A stretch of 64,000 nt of DNA. Origin: UBA7960 sp964624065. GTDB taxonomy: Bacteria > Bacteroidota > Bacteroidia > Bacteroidales > UBA7960. A model generated the notes under the pieces. The model was given only the letters and a program-made list of their open reading frames with translations, did not search any database and had not been told where the DNA came from. Positions within the stretch are counted from its first letter, which is position 1. Every line of letters starts with the position of its first letter. The position numbers and the translations under genes were made by a program. The stretch lies in assembly GCA_964624065.1 (NCBI GenBank), contig CAZUWF010000009.1:11580-75579 (forward strand). The letters are read 5' to 3'. This document shows positions 35,941 through 44,166 of this stretch, in pieces.

Positions 35941-36252
35941 ATGTACGCAATAGTAGAGATAGGTGGGCAGCAGTTCAAGATTGCCAAGGATCAAAAGCTT
36001 TACGTTAACCTTGTAAATCAAGAAGAAGGAGCCGAGCTTGAGTTTGATAGAGTTTACCTAGTGGCCGATGGCGACAACGTGAGGGTTGGAACCCCTGTGG
36101 TTGACAGCGCAAAGGTTAAGGCCAAGGTTTTGGCTCATGTTAAAGCCGACAAAATTCTTGTATTTAAGAAGAAAAGGAGGAAGGGTTATCAAAAAATGAA
36201 TGGACACCGCCAGCCCCTCACTCAAATTCAAATAAACGAGATAGTTGCATAA
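35941..36252 (+). CDS. rplU: 50S ribosomal protein bL21
   Basis: A 103-residue protein with MYAIVEIGGQQFKIAKDQKL at the N-terminus and ILVFKKKRRKGYQKMNGHRQPLTQIQI, the bL21 signature. It binds 23S rRNA. It is followed by rpmA after 35 bases, the usual pair. The start is set by family alignment and by the promoter. Confidence 0.98.
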   Translation: MYAIVEIGGQQFKIAKDQKLYVNLVNQEEGAELEFDRVYLVADGDNVRVGTPVVDSAKVKAKVLAHVKADKILVFKKKRRKGYQKMNGHRQPLTQIQINEIVA

Positions 36253-36287
36253 TCTCTTAGTAACGAAACCAGAAAAAATAAAATATT

Positions 36288-36551
36288 ATGGCACACAAGA
36301 AAGGGGTAGGTAGCTCCAAGAACGGTCGCGAGTCGCACAGTAAGCGCCTTGGTGTGAAAATTTTTGGCGGGCAGGATGCAATTGCCGGAAACATTATTGT
36401 AAGGCAAAGAGGAACCAAGCACAACCCCGGCAACAATGTGGGTATTGGCAAGGATCACACTTTGTATGCACTCACCGACGGAAAGGTTCTTTTTACCAAA
36501 AAAGCCAATAACAAGTCATTCGTATCAGTTGAGCCCACCACAGCCGTGTAG
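36288..36551 (+). CDS. rpmA: 50S ribosomal protein bL27
   Basis: An 87-residue protein: MAHKKGVGSSKNGRESHSKR at the N-terminus, GGQDAIAGNIIVRQRGTKHNPG and the VGIGKDHTLYAL core. The N-terminus starts directly at MAHKKG without the Firmicutes-type cleaved extension. It is the last gene of rplU-rpmA. Confidence 0.98.
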   Translation: MAHKKGVGSSKNGRESHSKRLGVKIFGGQDAIAGNIIVRQRGTKHNPGNNVGIGKDHTLYALTDGKVLFTKKANNKSFVSVEPTTAV

Positions 36552-36570
36552 GCTTCAATCCTATTTGAAG

Positions 36571-36604
36571 AAGGGCTGTCAAAAAATTTGGCAGCCCTTT
36601 TTTA
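36571..36604 (+). terminator. Terminator of rplU-rpmA
   Basis: Stem AAGGGCTGTCAAA (36571-36583) / TTTGGCAGCCCTT (36587-36599) with one G-T pair and an AAA loop, followed by T residues. Confidence 0.9.
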
Positions 36605-36664
36605 ATCCAAGCTTCTAAACCCTGTTTACCCCAACAAGCCGACAACTTAATAAACTTTTCTTCT

Positions 36665-36672
36665 TAATTTTG
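36665..36672 (+). promoter_or_regulatory. -7 box of serS
   Basis: TAATTTTG, a perfect TAnnTTTG, 26 bases before the serS ATG. The -33 element is weak. Confidence 0.45.
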
Positions 36673-36698
36673 ACCTTGCAACAACAATCCGATCAACA

Positions 36699-37970
36699 AT
36701 GTTAGAAATAAACCTAATCCGAAACCACCCTGCCGAAATAATAGAAAGGCTCGAGGTGAAAAATATGGATGCCAACCAAACAGTCCGGCTCATCCTTGAC
36801 CTCGACACCCAGCGTAGGCAAACTCAAAAACAACTCGACGACACCTTGGCAGAGGGCAATCGCTTGGCACGGGAAATAGGAACCCTATACAAGGTGGGCA
36901 AGCCACAGGAAGCCAATTTGCTGAAAACCCAAACCGCCGAACTTAAGAATGCATCCAAAAATTTGCAAGACTTGTTGGACCAACTTACAAAGGATCAGGA
37001 TGATTTACTGGTTACATTACCCAACATACCCAGCAAAATGGTGCCCAGGGGAAGGGGAGCCGACGACAACGTGGTTGTTAGCTCCCAGGGCGATATTCCG
37101 CTTCTTGATCCTAGCGCCGTTCCACACTGGGACCTTGCCAAGAAATACGACATAATTGATTTTGATTGCGGCACAAAGGTTACAGGTGCTGGCTTCCCTG
37201 TTTACAAGGGAAAAGGTGCTAGGCTTCAGAGGGCTCTTATTTCGTTTTTCCTCGATAATGCTGTGGAGGCGGGCTACCTCGAATACCAGCCCCCCTTGGT
37301 CGTAAACGAGGATTCGGCCTTCGCAACCGGTCAGTTGCCCGACAAGGAAGGACAAATGTACCACGTTCAGTCGGATAACCTGTTCCTTATCCCAACCGCG
37401 GAGGTTCCGGTTACCAACTTCTTTAGGGAAATGATAATTCAAGCCAACGAGTTGCCAATTAAATGCACCGCATATTCTGCATGTTTCAGGAGAGAGGCTG
37501 GTAGTTATGGAAAGGATGTGAGGGGATTAAACCGCTTGCATCAATTCGACAAGGTTGAAATTGTTCAGGTAACACGTCAGGAAGACAGTTATGCGGCTCT
37601 TGAAAATATGGTGGAGCACGTAACTCAGGTCTTGCGCAAACTCGAACTGCCTTTCAGGGTTTTGAGGCTTTGTGGAGGCGATATGAGTTTCGCGTCGGCC
37701 TTAACCTATGATTTCGAGGTGTTTTCTGCGGCCCAGCAACGGTGGTTGGAGGTAAGCTCAGTTTCGAATTTCGAAACGTTTCAGTCAAACCGAATGAAAC
37801 TCCGCTACCGTGGCGATGATGGAAAACCCGTTTTGGCCCACACCCTCAACGGGAGCGCCCTCGCGTTACCCAGAATTGTGGCAGCACTTTTGGAAAATAA
37901 CCAAACCGCTCAAGGAATAAAAATCCCCAAGGTCTTACAACAATATACAGGCTTTGAGGTTATAGGATAA
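36699..37970 (+). CDS. serS: Seryl-tRNA synthetase
   Basis: This enzyme charges tRNA-Ser with serine. The 423-residue class II enzyme has an N-terminal antiparallel coiled coil (about 30-105) that grips the tRNA, motif 1 around GYLEYQPPLVVNE, TAEVPVTNFFREMI, motif 2 FRREAGSYGKDVRGLNRLHQF and motif 3 NGSALALPRIVAALLENNQ. It is a single gene with a terminator at 37997-38023. Confidence 0.98.
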   Translation: MLEINLIRNHPAEIIERLEVKNMDANQTVRLILDLDTQRRQTQKQLDDTLAEGNRLAREIGTLYKVGKPQEANLLKTQTAELKNASKNLQDLLDQLTKDQDDLLVTLPNIPSKMVPRGRGADDNVVVSSQGDIPLLDPSAVPHWDLAKKYDIIDFDCGTKVTGAGFPVYKGKGARLQRALISFFLDNAVEAGYLEYQPPLVVNEDSAFATGQLPDKEGQMYHVQSDNLFLIPTAEVPVTNFFREMIIQANELPIKCTAYSACFRREAGSYGKDVRGLNRLHQFDKVEIVQVTRQEDSYAALENMVEHVTQVLRKLELPFRVLRLCGGDMSFASALTYDFEVFSAAQQRWLEVSSVSNFETFQSNRMKLRYRGDDGKPVLAHTLNGSALALPRIVAALLENNQTAQGIKIPKVLQQYTGFEVIG

Positions 37971-37996
37971 AATGAGGTTGGCCATTCTTCAACGCT

Positions 37997-38023
37997 ATTG
38001 TGCTTCTTCGGCGCAATTTTTTT
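37997..38023 (+). terminator. Terminator of serS
   Basis: Stem ATTGTGC (37997-38003) / GCGCAAT (38011-38017) with one G-T pair and a 7-base loop, followed by a T-run. Confidence 0.75.
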
Positions 38024-38134
38024 ATGTTGCAAAGGGTTGTACGGTAACCCTACCCGTGGAAATTGGAAGTTGAAGGGTGGCTTTACCCACAGCTTTACCA
38101 GGTAATTTTATAACTTGGGTTTATACTAACTGAA

Positions 38135-39943
38135 ATGAAAAGCTTGGTTGTTGCTATTGTAATACTATTGCCATTTATTTCTTTCTCCCAAGGTAGCACC
38201 GATGCCATTGTGGCCGCTCAATACTTTAGGCAAGGCGATTACCAAAAGGCTTCGGCCATTTACGAGAAGCTTGTACAAGTAGACCTTACACCCGTTGTTT
38301 ACCAAAACTACCTTGAGTGCCTTTTCCACCTCAGGGAGTTTGGCAAGGCCGAACGGTTGGCGAAAAATCGGGCTAGGTCTTTACCAAGCGACATTTCTTA
38401 CCAGGTGGATCTTGGTTGGATTTTGGATAGATGGGGTAAACCCCGAGAGGCTCAAAGGCAGTTTACCGAATTAATCTCATCAATTAAAGCTGATCCCGAC
38501 CAGGTTGAATCATTGGCTGCCGCATTACGAAGTCGCAATTACCTTGACCTGTCACTCGAGGCTTACCAGAAAGGCAGGAAACTGCTGGGCGATAGACACT
38601 CCCTCCACTTCAGCATTGCCGATCTTCACAACCAACGTCGGGACTTCTCATCCATGATGAACGAATACATCGATTACCTCGAATTTGACAAGTCCTCAAT
38701 GTCGAAAGTGCAGGGAGTGCTTCAGGACGTAATTGCCATAGATCCCAACTTTGAGAAAAATGACGCCCTCCGTACCGTATTGCTTGGCCGAACCCAACGC
38801 CATCCCTCCAATCTAATGTACACTCACATGTTACTATGGCTAACCATTCAGCAGAAGGATTTCAGGTTGGCTTTTACTCAGGCGCGAGCCATAGACAGGA
38901 GACTTAGGCAAGAAGGAGAGTTGGTGGTGAACGTGGCCATTTTGGCAACCTCCAACGAGGAGTATGACGTTGCCGCCGATGCCTATAGGTATCTTCTTGA
39001 AAAGGGTACTAGCTCGGCTTACTACCTTGATGCAAAAATTGGATTGTTAACCGTTAGGTTCAAGCAGGCCACCGCTGGATATCAGATGGTCAGAAAAGAT
39101 CTGGTTGAAGTGGAAAAGGAATACCTAAAAGCCTTGGAGGAGTTTGGGACTAGTGTTCAAACCGTCGGCCTGGTCCGAAATTTGGCAAACCTTCAAGCCT
39201 TTTACCTTGGAAACTCGCAAGGAGCAATCGACTTACTTGAGAAGACACTCCTTTTACCCGGAATGAATCAACTTACCCTGGCGGAGTGCAGGATCGAACT
39301 TGCTGACATCCTCCTGTTGGCAGGACAAGTTTGGGATGCCACCCTCCTTTACTCACAAGTTTACAAGCTACTCAGGGACCATCCCTTGGCTCACGAGGCC
39401 AAGTTCAAGAATGCCAGGTTGTCTTTCTACATTGGGGAGTTTGATTGGGCCAAGGCTCAATTGGACGTATTAAAGGCGGGTACCTCAAGGCTTATTGCCA
39501 ACGACGCCATAAAGCTTTCATTAAAGATTCAGGATAATATTGGCGAACACCAGGTAACCGAACCATTGCAAATGTACGCTCGGGCCGAAATGCTGGCATT
39601 CATGAATAGGTTTGACGAGGCAACCAACCTCCTTGACTCAGTTACCATCCTTTTTCCAACCCACCAAATTGCTGATGATGTTTTAATTGCCCGAGCTGAA
39701 ATTAAAATTTCGCAGGGTTTTTATCGAGAGGCGGACGAGTTGTTGGCCCTGATTGTGAAAAACCATCCGCGCGGATTGTTGGCCGATGAGGCTCTTTTCA
39801 AAAGGGCAGAGCTTCATGAAAGGGTTTTTTTGGATAATGAGATGGCCCGCGAACTTTATCTTCAGCTTATTCAATCCTATCCAGGCAGCCTATATAGCGT
39901 TACTGCTCGTAACAGGTGGAGATATTTAAGGGAATCGTCATAA
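38135..39943 (+). CDS. Secreted TPR-repeat protein
   Basis: A 602-residue protein with a signal peptide (about 1-19, ending SFSQG) and helical repeats along its length (AAQYFRQGDYQKASAIYEKL, FHLREFGKAERLAKN, ADILLLAGQVWDATLLYSQV, QGFYREADELLALIVKNHPRG). TPR arrays are protein-protein scaffolds; this one is periplasmic and its partners are unknown. rsmA starts 6 bases after its stop, so the genes are coupled in one transcript, an arrangement that does not itself reveal function. Confidence 0.85.
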   Translation: MKSLVVAIVILLPFISFSQGSTDAIVAAQYFRQGDYQKASAIYEKLVQVDLTPVVYQNYLECLFHLREFGKAERLAKNRARSLPSDISYQVDLGWILDRWGKPREAQRQFTELISSIKADPDQVESLAAALRSRNYLDLSLEAYQKGRKLLGDRHSLHFSIADLHNQRRDFSSMMNEYIDYLEFDKSSMSKVQGVLQDVIAIDPNFEKNDALRTVLLGRTQRHPSNLMYTHMLLWLTIQQKDFRLAFTQARAIDRRLRQEGELVVNVAILATSNEEYDVAADAYRYLLEKGTSSAYYLDAKIGLLTVRFKQATAGYQMVRKDLVEVEKEYLKALEEFGTSVQTVGLVRNLANLQAFYLGNSQGAIDLLEKTLLLPGMNQLTLAECRIELADILLLAGQVWDATLLYSQVYKLLRDHPLAHEAKFKNARLSFYIGEFDWAKAQLDVLKAGTSRLIANDAIKLSLKIQDNIGEHQVTEPLQMYARAEMLAFMNRFDEATNLLDSVTILFPTHQIADDVLIARAEIKISQGFYREADELLALIVKNHPRGLLADEALFKRAELHERVFLDNEMARELYLQLIQSYPGSLYSVTARNRWRYLRESS

Positions 39944-39949
39944 GTTAAC

Positions 39950-40720
39950 ATGAAGAAATCAGTCAGACCAAAGAAGTTTCTCGGACAACACTTCCTTTGC
40001 GACAATAACATTGCTCGCAAGATAGTGAACTCCCTAACAACCTTTGGAAAATACGAACAAGTATTGGAAGTTGGCCCCGGCACGGGGGTGCTAACTAAAT
40101 TCTTGCTGAAAGGTAATTTTGCTTGGAAGGGGGTGGAGTTGGATCGCGATTCAATTGCATACCTTAGAGATGAGTTCGCAGAAATTGGCGACAATTTATT
40201 GGAAGATGATTTCCTGAAAATCGACCTTGAAAAGGTATCGGGGGCGAAGCCAATGGCCATAATTGGGAATTTTCCTTACAATATTTCCTCGCAAATTGTA
40301 TTCAAGGTGCTTGAAAGCAGCCATTTGGTTCCTGAACTTGTCGGAATGTTTCAAAAAGAGGTGGCCATGCGCATTGCTGCGTCCCCAGGAAATAAGACAT
40401 ACGGAATCTTAAGCGTACTTACCCAAGCCTTTTACCACGTTGAAATTCTTTTTGTGGTAGGCGAGCACGTTTTTGACCCACCCCCAAAGGTTAAGTCGGC
40501 TGTAATTAGGATGACACGCAAGGAAGAATCGCTACCTGTAAGCCCCAATAAACTTCGCGTTGTAGTTAAAACGGCATTCAACCAAAGAAGAAAAACCTTG
40601 AAGAACTCATTGAGGTGTTTAGATATTAACTGGGATGCTTTGCCTGCTGATTTTCAGAGCCTGCGGCCAGAGCGATTGACCTTGGAAGATTTTTTCGTTA
40701 TTGCCAAAAATTGCAATTAG
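39950..40720 (+). CDS. rsmA: 16S rRNA A1518/A1519 dimethyltransferase
   Basis: RsmA (KsgA) dimethylates two adjacent adenines in the 3'-terminal hairpin of 16S rRNA. The 256-residue protein has RPKKFLGQHFLCDNNIARKIV, the SAM motif VLEVGPGTGVLT, and the catalytic NFPYNISS (usually NLPYNIS). DPPPKVKSAVIRM and AFNQRRKTLKNSL are the C-terminal landmarks. It is cotranscribed with the TPR gene. Confidence 0.97.
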   Translation: MKKSVRPKKFLGQHFLCDNNIARKIVNSLTTFGKYEQVLEVGPGTGVLTKFLLKGNFAWKGVELDRDSIAYLRDEFAEIGDNLLEDDFLKIDLEKVSGAKPMAIIGNFPYNISSQIVFKVLESSHLVPELVGMFQKEVAMRIAASPGNKTYGILSVLTQAFYHVEILFVVGEHVFDPPPKVKSAVIRMTRKEESLPVSPNKLRVVVKTAFNQRRKTLKNSLRCLDINWDALPADFQSLRPERLTLEDFFVIAKNCN

Positions 40721-40775
40721 CTTTACTTTATGTTTTTTTCATACATTGCAAATTATTTGAAAATTTAGGCATTTG

Positions 40776-42149
40776 ATGCCGGAACCTCCAACCTACTCGA
40801 AAATGATTACCAAGAAACTTAAAAATTTTGAATACGCCGCTTTAGATGCATCCATTAAGGAAAGCAACCAAATCAACAATAGCAAGGTAACAACCTTCGA
40901 TACCCCCAATGGATACGTTTTGTTGTCGGTGGTGGCCAGCGGAAACCCTGATGATGATATTTCAACCTCAAGTATTGTATGCGAGAGGATCAAGTATTAC
41001 TTGGATAACGAAATCCTTGACAATGCCGAAGAGTCTGTGTTCAATGCCTTGGGCTATACTAACGGGTACGTGTTTGAGTTGAAGCGGAAGAACAAATTGC
41101 CCGTTGATGCCAAGGCCAGCGTGGCGTTTGTTCTTGTTAAAAATCTAAAGGTTTACTTCGGGTGGATGGGCGATGCTTCGTTTTTGCTTTTCAACGGCAA
41201 GAGAGCATATTCGATGGGCTGGCCATTGGTGGATGTTCAGGAGCAAACCGCTGGTGATGAAATGGATTCGCAGGCAATATGTTACTTGGGCGCAAGGCAA
41301 ATATCCAAACCTGCCGTTTGCGAACAGCCCTTGGTGCCAGTTGATGGCGATATTTTGGTGGCAGGAGCCGGCAAGGCTTGGGAAGCCATAAAACCAAAGG
41401 TTCTCAATGGAATTTTGGCCGATTCAATGCCATTGCCTACAAAGGTTCAAAGACTTATGGGAATCGCGAGCGAAAATTCAACTGAAGAGCTCTCGGCTCT
41501 GCAGGCCATCACTTTCTACAATCTTATAAATGCTGATCAGCCAATTATCGGGGAACCCACCGAACAGAAAAATGAAATTCAAACTCAAAACCGAGTTAAA
41601 GATGTAAAGGAACCCCTTAACCCACCAATTGATAAGAAACCTTTGAAAAGAAAGATCATTGTTGCCGCTTGCCTACTTGCTGTTGCTTATATGTTTTACG
41701 ACTTGTTTCTGAGGGATCCGGTGGGGGTAGCCTTTGCCCCAACCACTGAGGTAACTACTGAGGTTAACCAAGCCGAAGCCTCCAAACCCCAAGTTGTAGC
41801 TCCCGACATTAACTCGCATAAGGCAAAACCGACCCAATCATCTGAAAGGCCAACCCTTCCGGTAGATGTAAATTATACGGTAAAAAATGGGGATATCTGG
41901 TCAAATATTTACCTTGAGTTCGAAGTGTGTAGTTGGTTCATAAAAAACCACCCGCCAAATACTGGAAAGTTTGACAGGGAAGGAAATCCAGTTGCCGGGA
42001 AAACAATTGCCATTCCAGTAAAATATTCTGCAAAACAATCGCTCAATCCAAATTACTACACCGAGTTTTCGCTCGAAAAGCTGGGACGAACCTGTCAAAA
42101 CGCCAACACCGAGCTCAGGGAAGCTTTCGAAAAAAAAGTGAAGAGGTAA
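40776..42149 (+). CDS. Bitopic protein: degenerate PP2C-like domain, one transmembrane helix, LysM-like domain
   Basis: A 457-residue protein. Residues about 10-250 follow the PP2C phosphatase fold: LSVVASGNPDDD stands where the metal-binding VADGMGG should be, VYFGWMGDASFLLFNGK matches the GDSR strand, and GDILVAGAGKAWEAI stands where GDxxLLCSDGL should be. The metal-coordinating Asp residues of the first and third motifs are lost, so it is probably a pseudophosphatase. A Pro-rich linker, a transmembrane helix (about 293-311), a periplasmic linker and a LysM-like segment (VNYTVKNGDIWSNIYLEF to IAIPVKY, about 366-417) follow. ATG 40776 is used; ATG 40803 is also possible. It lies 55 bases after rsmA. 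Confidence 0.7.
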   Translation: MPEPPTYSKMITKKLKNFEYAALDASIKESNQINNSKVTTFDTPNGYVLLSVVASGNPDDDISTSSIVCERIKYYLDNEILDNAEESVFNALGYTNGYVFELKRKNKLPVDAKASVAFVLVKNLKVYFGWMGDASFLLFNGKRAYSMGWPLVDVQEQTAGDEMDSQAICYLGARQISKPAVCEQPLVPVDGDILVAGAGKAWEAIKPKVLNGILADSMPLPTKVQRLMGIASENSTEELSALQAITFYNLINADQPIIGEPTEQKNEIQTQNRVKDVKEPLNPPIDKKPLKRKIIVAACLLAVAYMFYDLFLRDPVGVAFAPTTEVTTEVNQAEASKPQVVAPDINSHKAKPTQSSERPTLPVDVNYTVKNGDIWSNIYLEFEVCSWFIKNHPPNTGKFDREGNPVAGKTIAIPVKYSAKQSLNPNYYTEFSLEKLGRTCQNANTELREAFEKKVKR

Positions 42150-42165
42150 TTGGAGCAAGGGTTGT

Positions 42166-42627
42166 CTAAGAGCCCGAAACCTTTCCCTCCAATTTTGATA
42201 TGGCAACCCGGTAAACCTCCACGTTGTCAATGGCGGGTTTGTTGTACGAAAAGGTTTTTCTGGTATATTTCTCCATTATCAAGTTCATAACCCGCACCTT
42301 TTCATCATAGTCGTAGATAAACTCGGCTTTTCCAAAGGCAAGTACGCTTCGGTAGTCCATTCCGTAACTACAAGCCACCGTTTCGTGCCTGAAGTATAGT
42401 TTGTGGTCCGAACTAAAAGCCACGCAAACATTTGGGTTGGCCTTGAGCACATCAATCTTCCTCCCCACTTTGTCTGAGTGTATGTAAACGTAACCCTCTT
42501 CGTAGGCAAAGTTAAAAGGTAGCACGTAAGGCAGCCCATCAGGGTCAACCATACCAATGAAGCAGGCCTCGCAGCGATCTATTATTTCCTTAATCTCCCG
42601 CTTGTCGTGTGTAATTCTTTGTCGCAT
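42166..42627 (-). CDS. NimA-like pyridoxamine 5'-phosphate oxidase-family flavoprotein
   Basis: A 153-residue split-barrel protein that probably binds FMN. The pattern CEACFIGMVDPDGLPYVLPFNFAYEEGYVYIHS, GRKIDVLKANPNVCVAFS and YRSVLAFGKAEFI is that of the PNPOx-like 'nitroimidazole resistance' group. The true substrate is not known, and a link to drug resistance cannot be claimed. It converges on the preceding gene with a 16-base gap. Confidence 0.85.
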   Translation of the reverse strand: MRQRITHDKREIKEIIDRCEACFIGMVDPDGLPYVLPFNFAYEEGYVYIHSDKVGRKIDVLKANPNVCVAFSSDHKLYFRHETVACSYGMDYRSVLAFGKAEFIYDYDEKVRVMNLIMEKYTRKTFSYNKPAIDNVEVYRVAISKLEGKVSGS

Positions 42628-42791
42628 AATTTTGATTTTTAGAGCCGCTATTTAATTGATTACTTTTGCCCAAAATGCACTATTGCTTTTCATTGCATTT
42701 TTGGCACTTTCTTTGTTAAATTCGCGAAACAAACTTTTCACAACAATTGTGTTTGTTTGGTGTTTCTATATGCAACACAAAGATAATTCAT

Positions 42792-44051
42792 ATGTGGTAT
42801 AGACTTGCATTCATTTTGGGCATTTTTGTTCTTTTGAACATTGTCGGGTATATTGGCATAAGGAGGTTGTTTTCAGCACCTTCTCTTTTACGATTTCGAA
42901 AAATTGTCTCACGTTCCTTTTGGCTGATCGATGTAATTTTCCTTCTCTTTTCCATCGGGTTTATCTTCTTGATTAGGGCAGGTAGCGATCCCGAATACGT
43001 ACAATACCGCAGGTTTTTAGTAATATCGGGTGGCTTTGTTTTAATTCTCATCGTAAAGATGGGTTTCTTCTTTTTCGTTTTGTTGCATTATTTCAAGGTA
43101 TTTCTGGCTTGGATGCTTTTCAAAGTAATTAAAATTCGATCGAAATTTTCAGATTTTCTTTCAAAGGCAAGACAAAGCCTCTTTTTGCTGAAACTTGGAG
43201 CTGCATTGGCCATTTTTCTTCTTTTGGCGGTTGTTTATGGCATAGTGTTTGGCAAGAACAACTTCAAGGTAACCCACCTTGATGTTTACATTGAAAACCT
43301 GCCCCTTGCGTTTGATGGTGTTCGGATTGCTCATTTTTCCGACACCCACCTTGGGGGCTACTGTTCTACAAAACCGGTACAAAAGGGGATAGATGTAATT
43401 TCAAACCTGCAACCCGACTTGGTTGTTTTTTCCGGCGATTTGGTAAATAACGTGGCAGAGGAGGCCGAAAAGTTTATCTCCGTGTTTCAAAAACTTAAAC
43501 CGCCCCTAGGGATGTACTCGGTGCTTGGAAATCACGATATGGGAGATTACCGCCGCTGGGGAACCATTCCCGAAAAGGAGTCAAACGTCGAAAAACTAAT
43601 CGAAATTAAGCAAGAAATGGGTTTTAATGTGTTGCTTAATCAGCATACATTCGTCAAACTCGGCAATGACTCAATTATGATTGCCGGTGTCGAGAACTGG
43701 GGTGAACCGCCATTCAAAAAATACGGCGACCTTCAAAAAGCACTCGGCAAAAATGCAGGTTACCCTTTCAAACTCTTGATTTCTCACGACCCCTCGCACT
43801 GGCGCAACGAAATTGTTCCACTTACCGACATTCAACTAACCTTTAGCGGGCACACCCACGGGTTCCAGTTTGGAATTATCACCCCATATTTTAAGTGGAG
43901 CCCTGTGCAGTGGAAATACCCCGAATGGAATGGCCTGTACCAAAAGGGAAAACAGTATATTTACGTTAATCGTGGGTTCGGATTTGTAGGTATTCCGGCT
44001 CGCATAGGAATTTCGCCCGAGATTACAATGTTAACCCTCAGGCGGAAGTAA
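42792..44051 (+). CDS. Membrane-anchored metallophosphoesterase (YkuE-like)
   Basis: A 419-residue protein with four N-terminal transmembrane helices (within about 1-170) and a calcineurin-like phosphoesterase domain. Metal ligands are in HFSDTHLGG, VVFSGDLVNN, SVLGNHDMGD, LLISHDPSHW and FSGHTHGFQFG. Related proteins hydrolyse phosphodiesters of lipids or UDP-diacylglucosamine; the substrate here is unknown. The frame is open to a TTG at 42747, but ATG 42792 starts just before the first helix. TAAATTCG at 42717-42724 is a possible -7 box. Confidence 0.88.
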   Translation: MWYRLAFILGIFVLLNIVGYIGIRRLFSAPSLLRFRKIVSRSFWLIDVIFLLFSIGFIFLIRAGSDPEYVQYRRFLVISGGFVLILIVKMGFFFFVLLHYFKVFLAWMLFKVIKIRSKFSDFLSKARQSLFLLKLGAALAIFLLLAVVYGIVFGKNNFKVTHLDVYIENLPLAFDGVRIAHFSDTHLGGYCSTKPVQKGIDVISNLQPDLVVFSGDLVNNVAEEAEKFISVFQKLKPPLGMYSVLGNHDMGDYRRWGTIPEKESNVEKLIEIKQEMGFNVLLNQHTFVKLGNDSIMIAGVENWGEPPFKKYGDLQKALGKNAGYPFKLLISHDPSHWRNEIVPLTDIQLTFSGHTHGFQFGIITPYFKWSPVQWKYPEWNGLYQKGKQYIYVNRGFGFVGIPARIGISPEITMLTLRRK

Positions 44052-44119
44052 ATCATTATAACAGTAAGGGCAAACATTCTGGTTCTTTGCCCGGTTGCAA
44101 TTTTTCGGAAAAGTTTTGA

Positions 44120-44127
44120 TAGATTTG
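44120..44127 (+). promoter_or_regulatory. -7 box of the serine hydrolase gene
   Basis: TAGATTTG, a perfect TAnnTTTG, 39 bases before ATG 44167, with TTG 22 bases upstream (44095-44097). Confidence 0.5.
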
Positions 44128-44166
44128 TGCAATCGTTTGCAGGGCCATTTTCAAAACAAAAAAATC

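Noticed and set aside
42166..42627. Nitroimidazole resistance gene
   Set aside because: The protein is in the broad NimA-like PNPOx group, but such housekeeping members are common and nothing here shows a resistance function.
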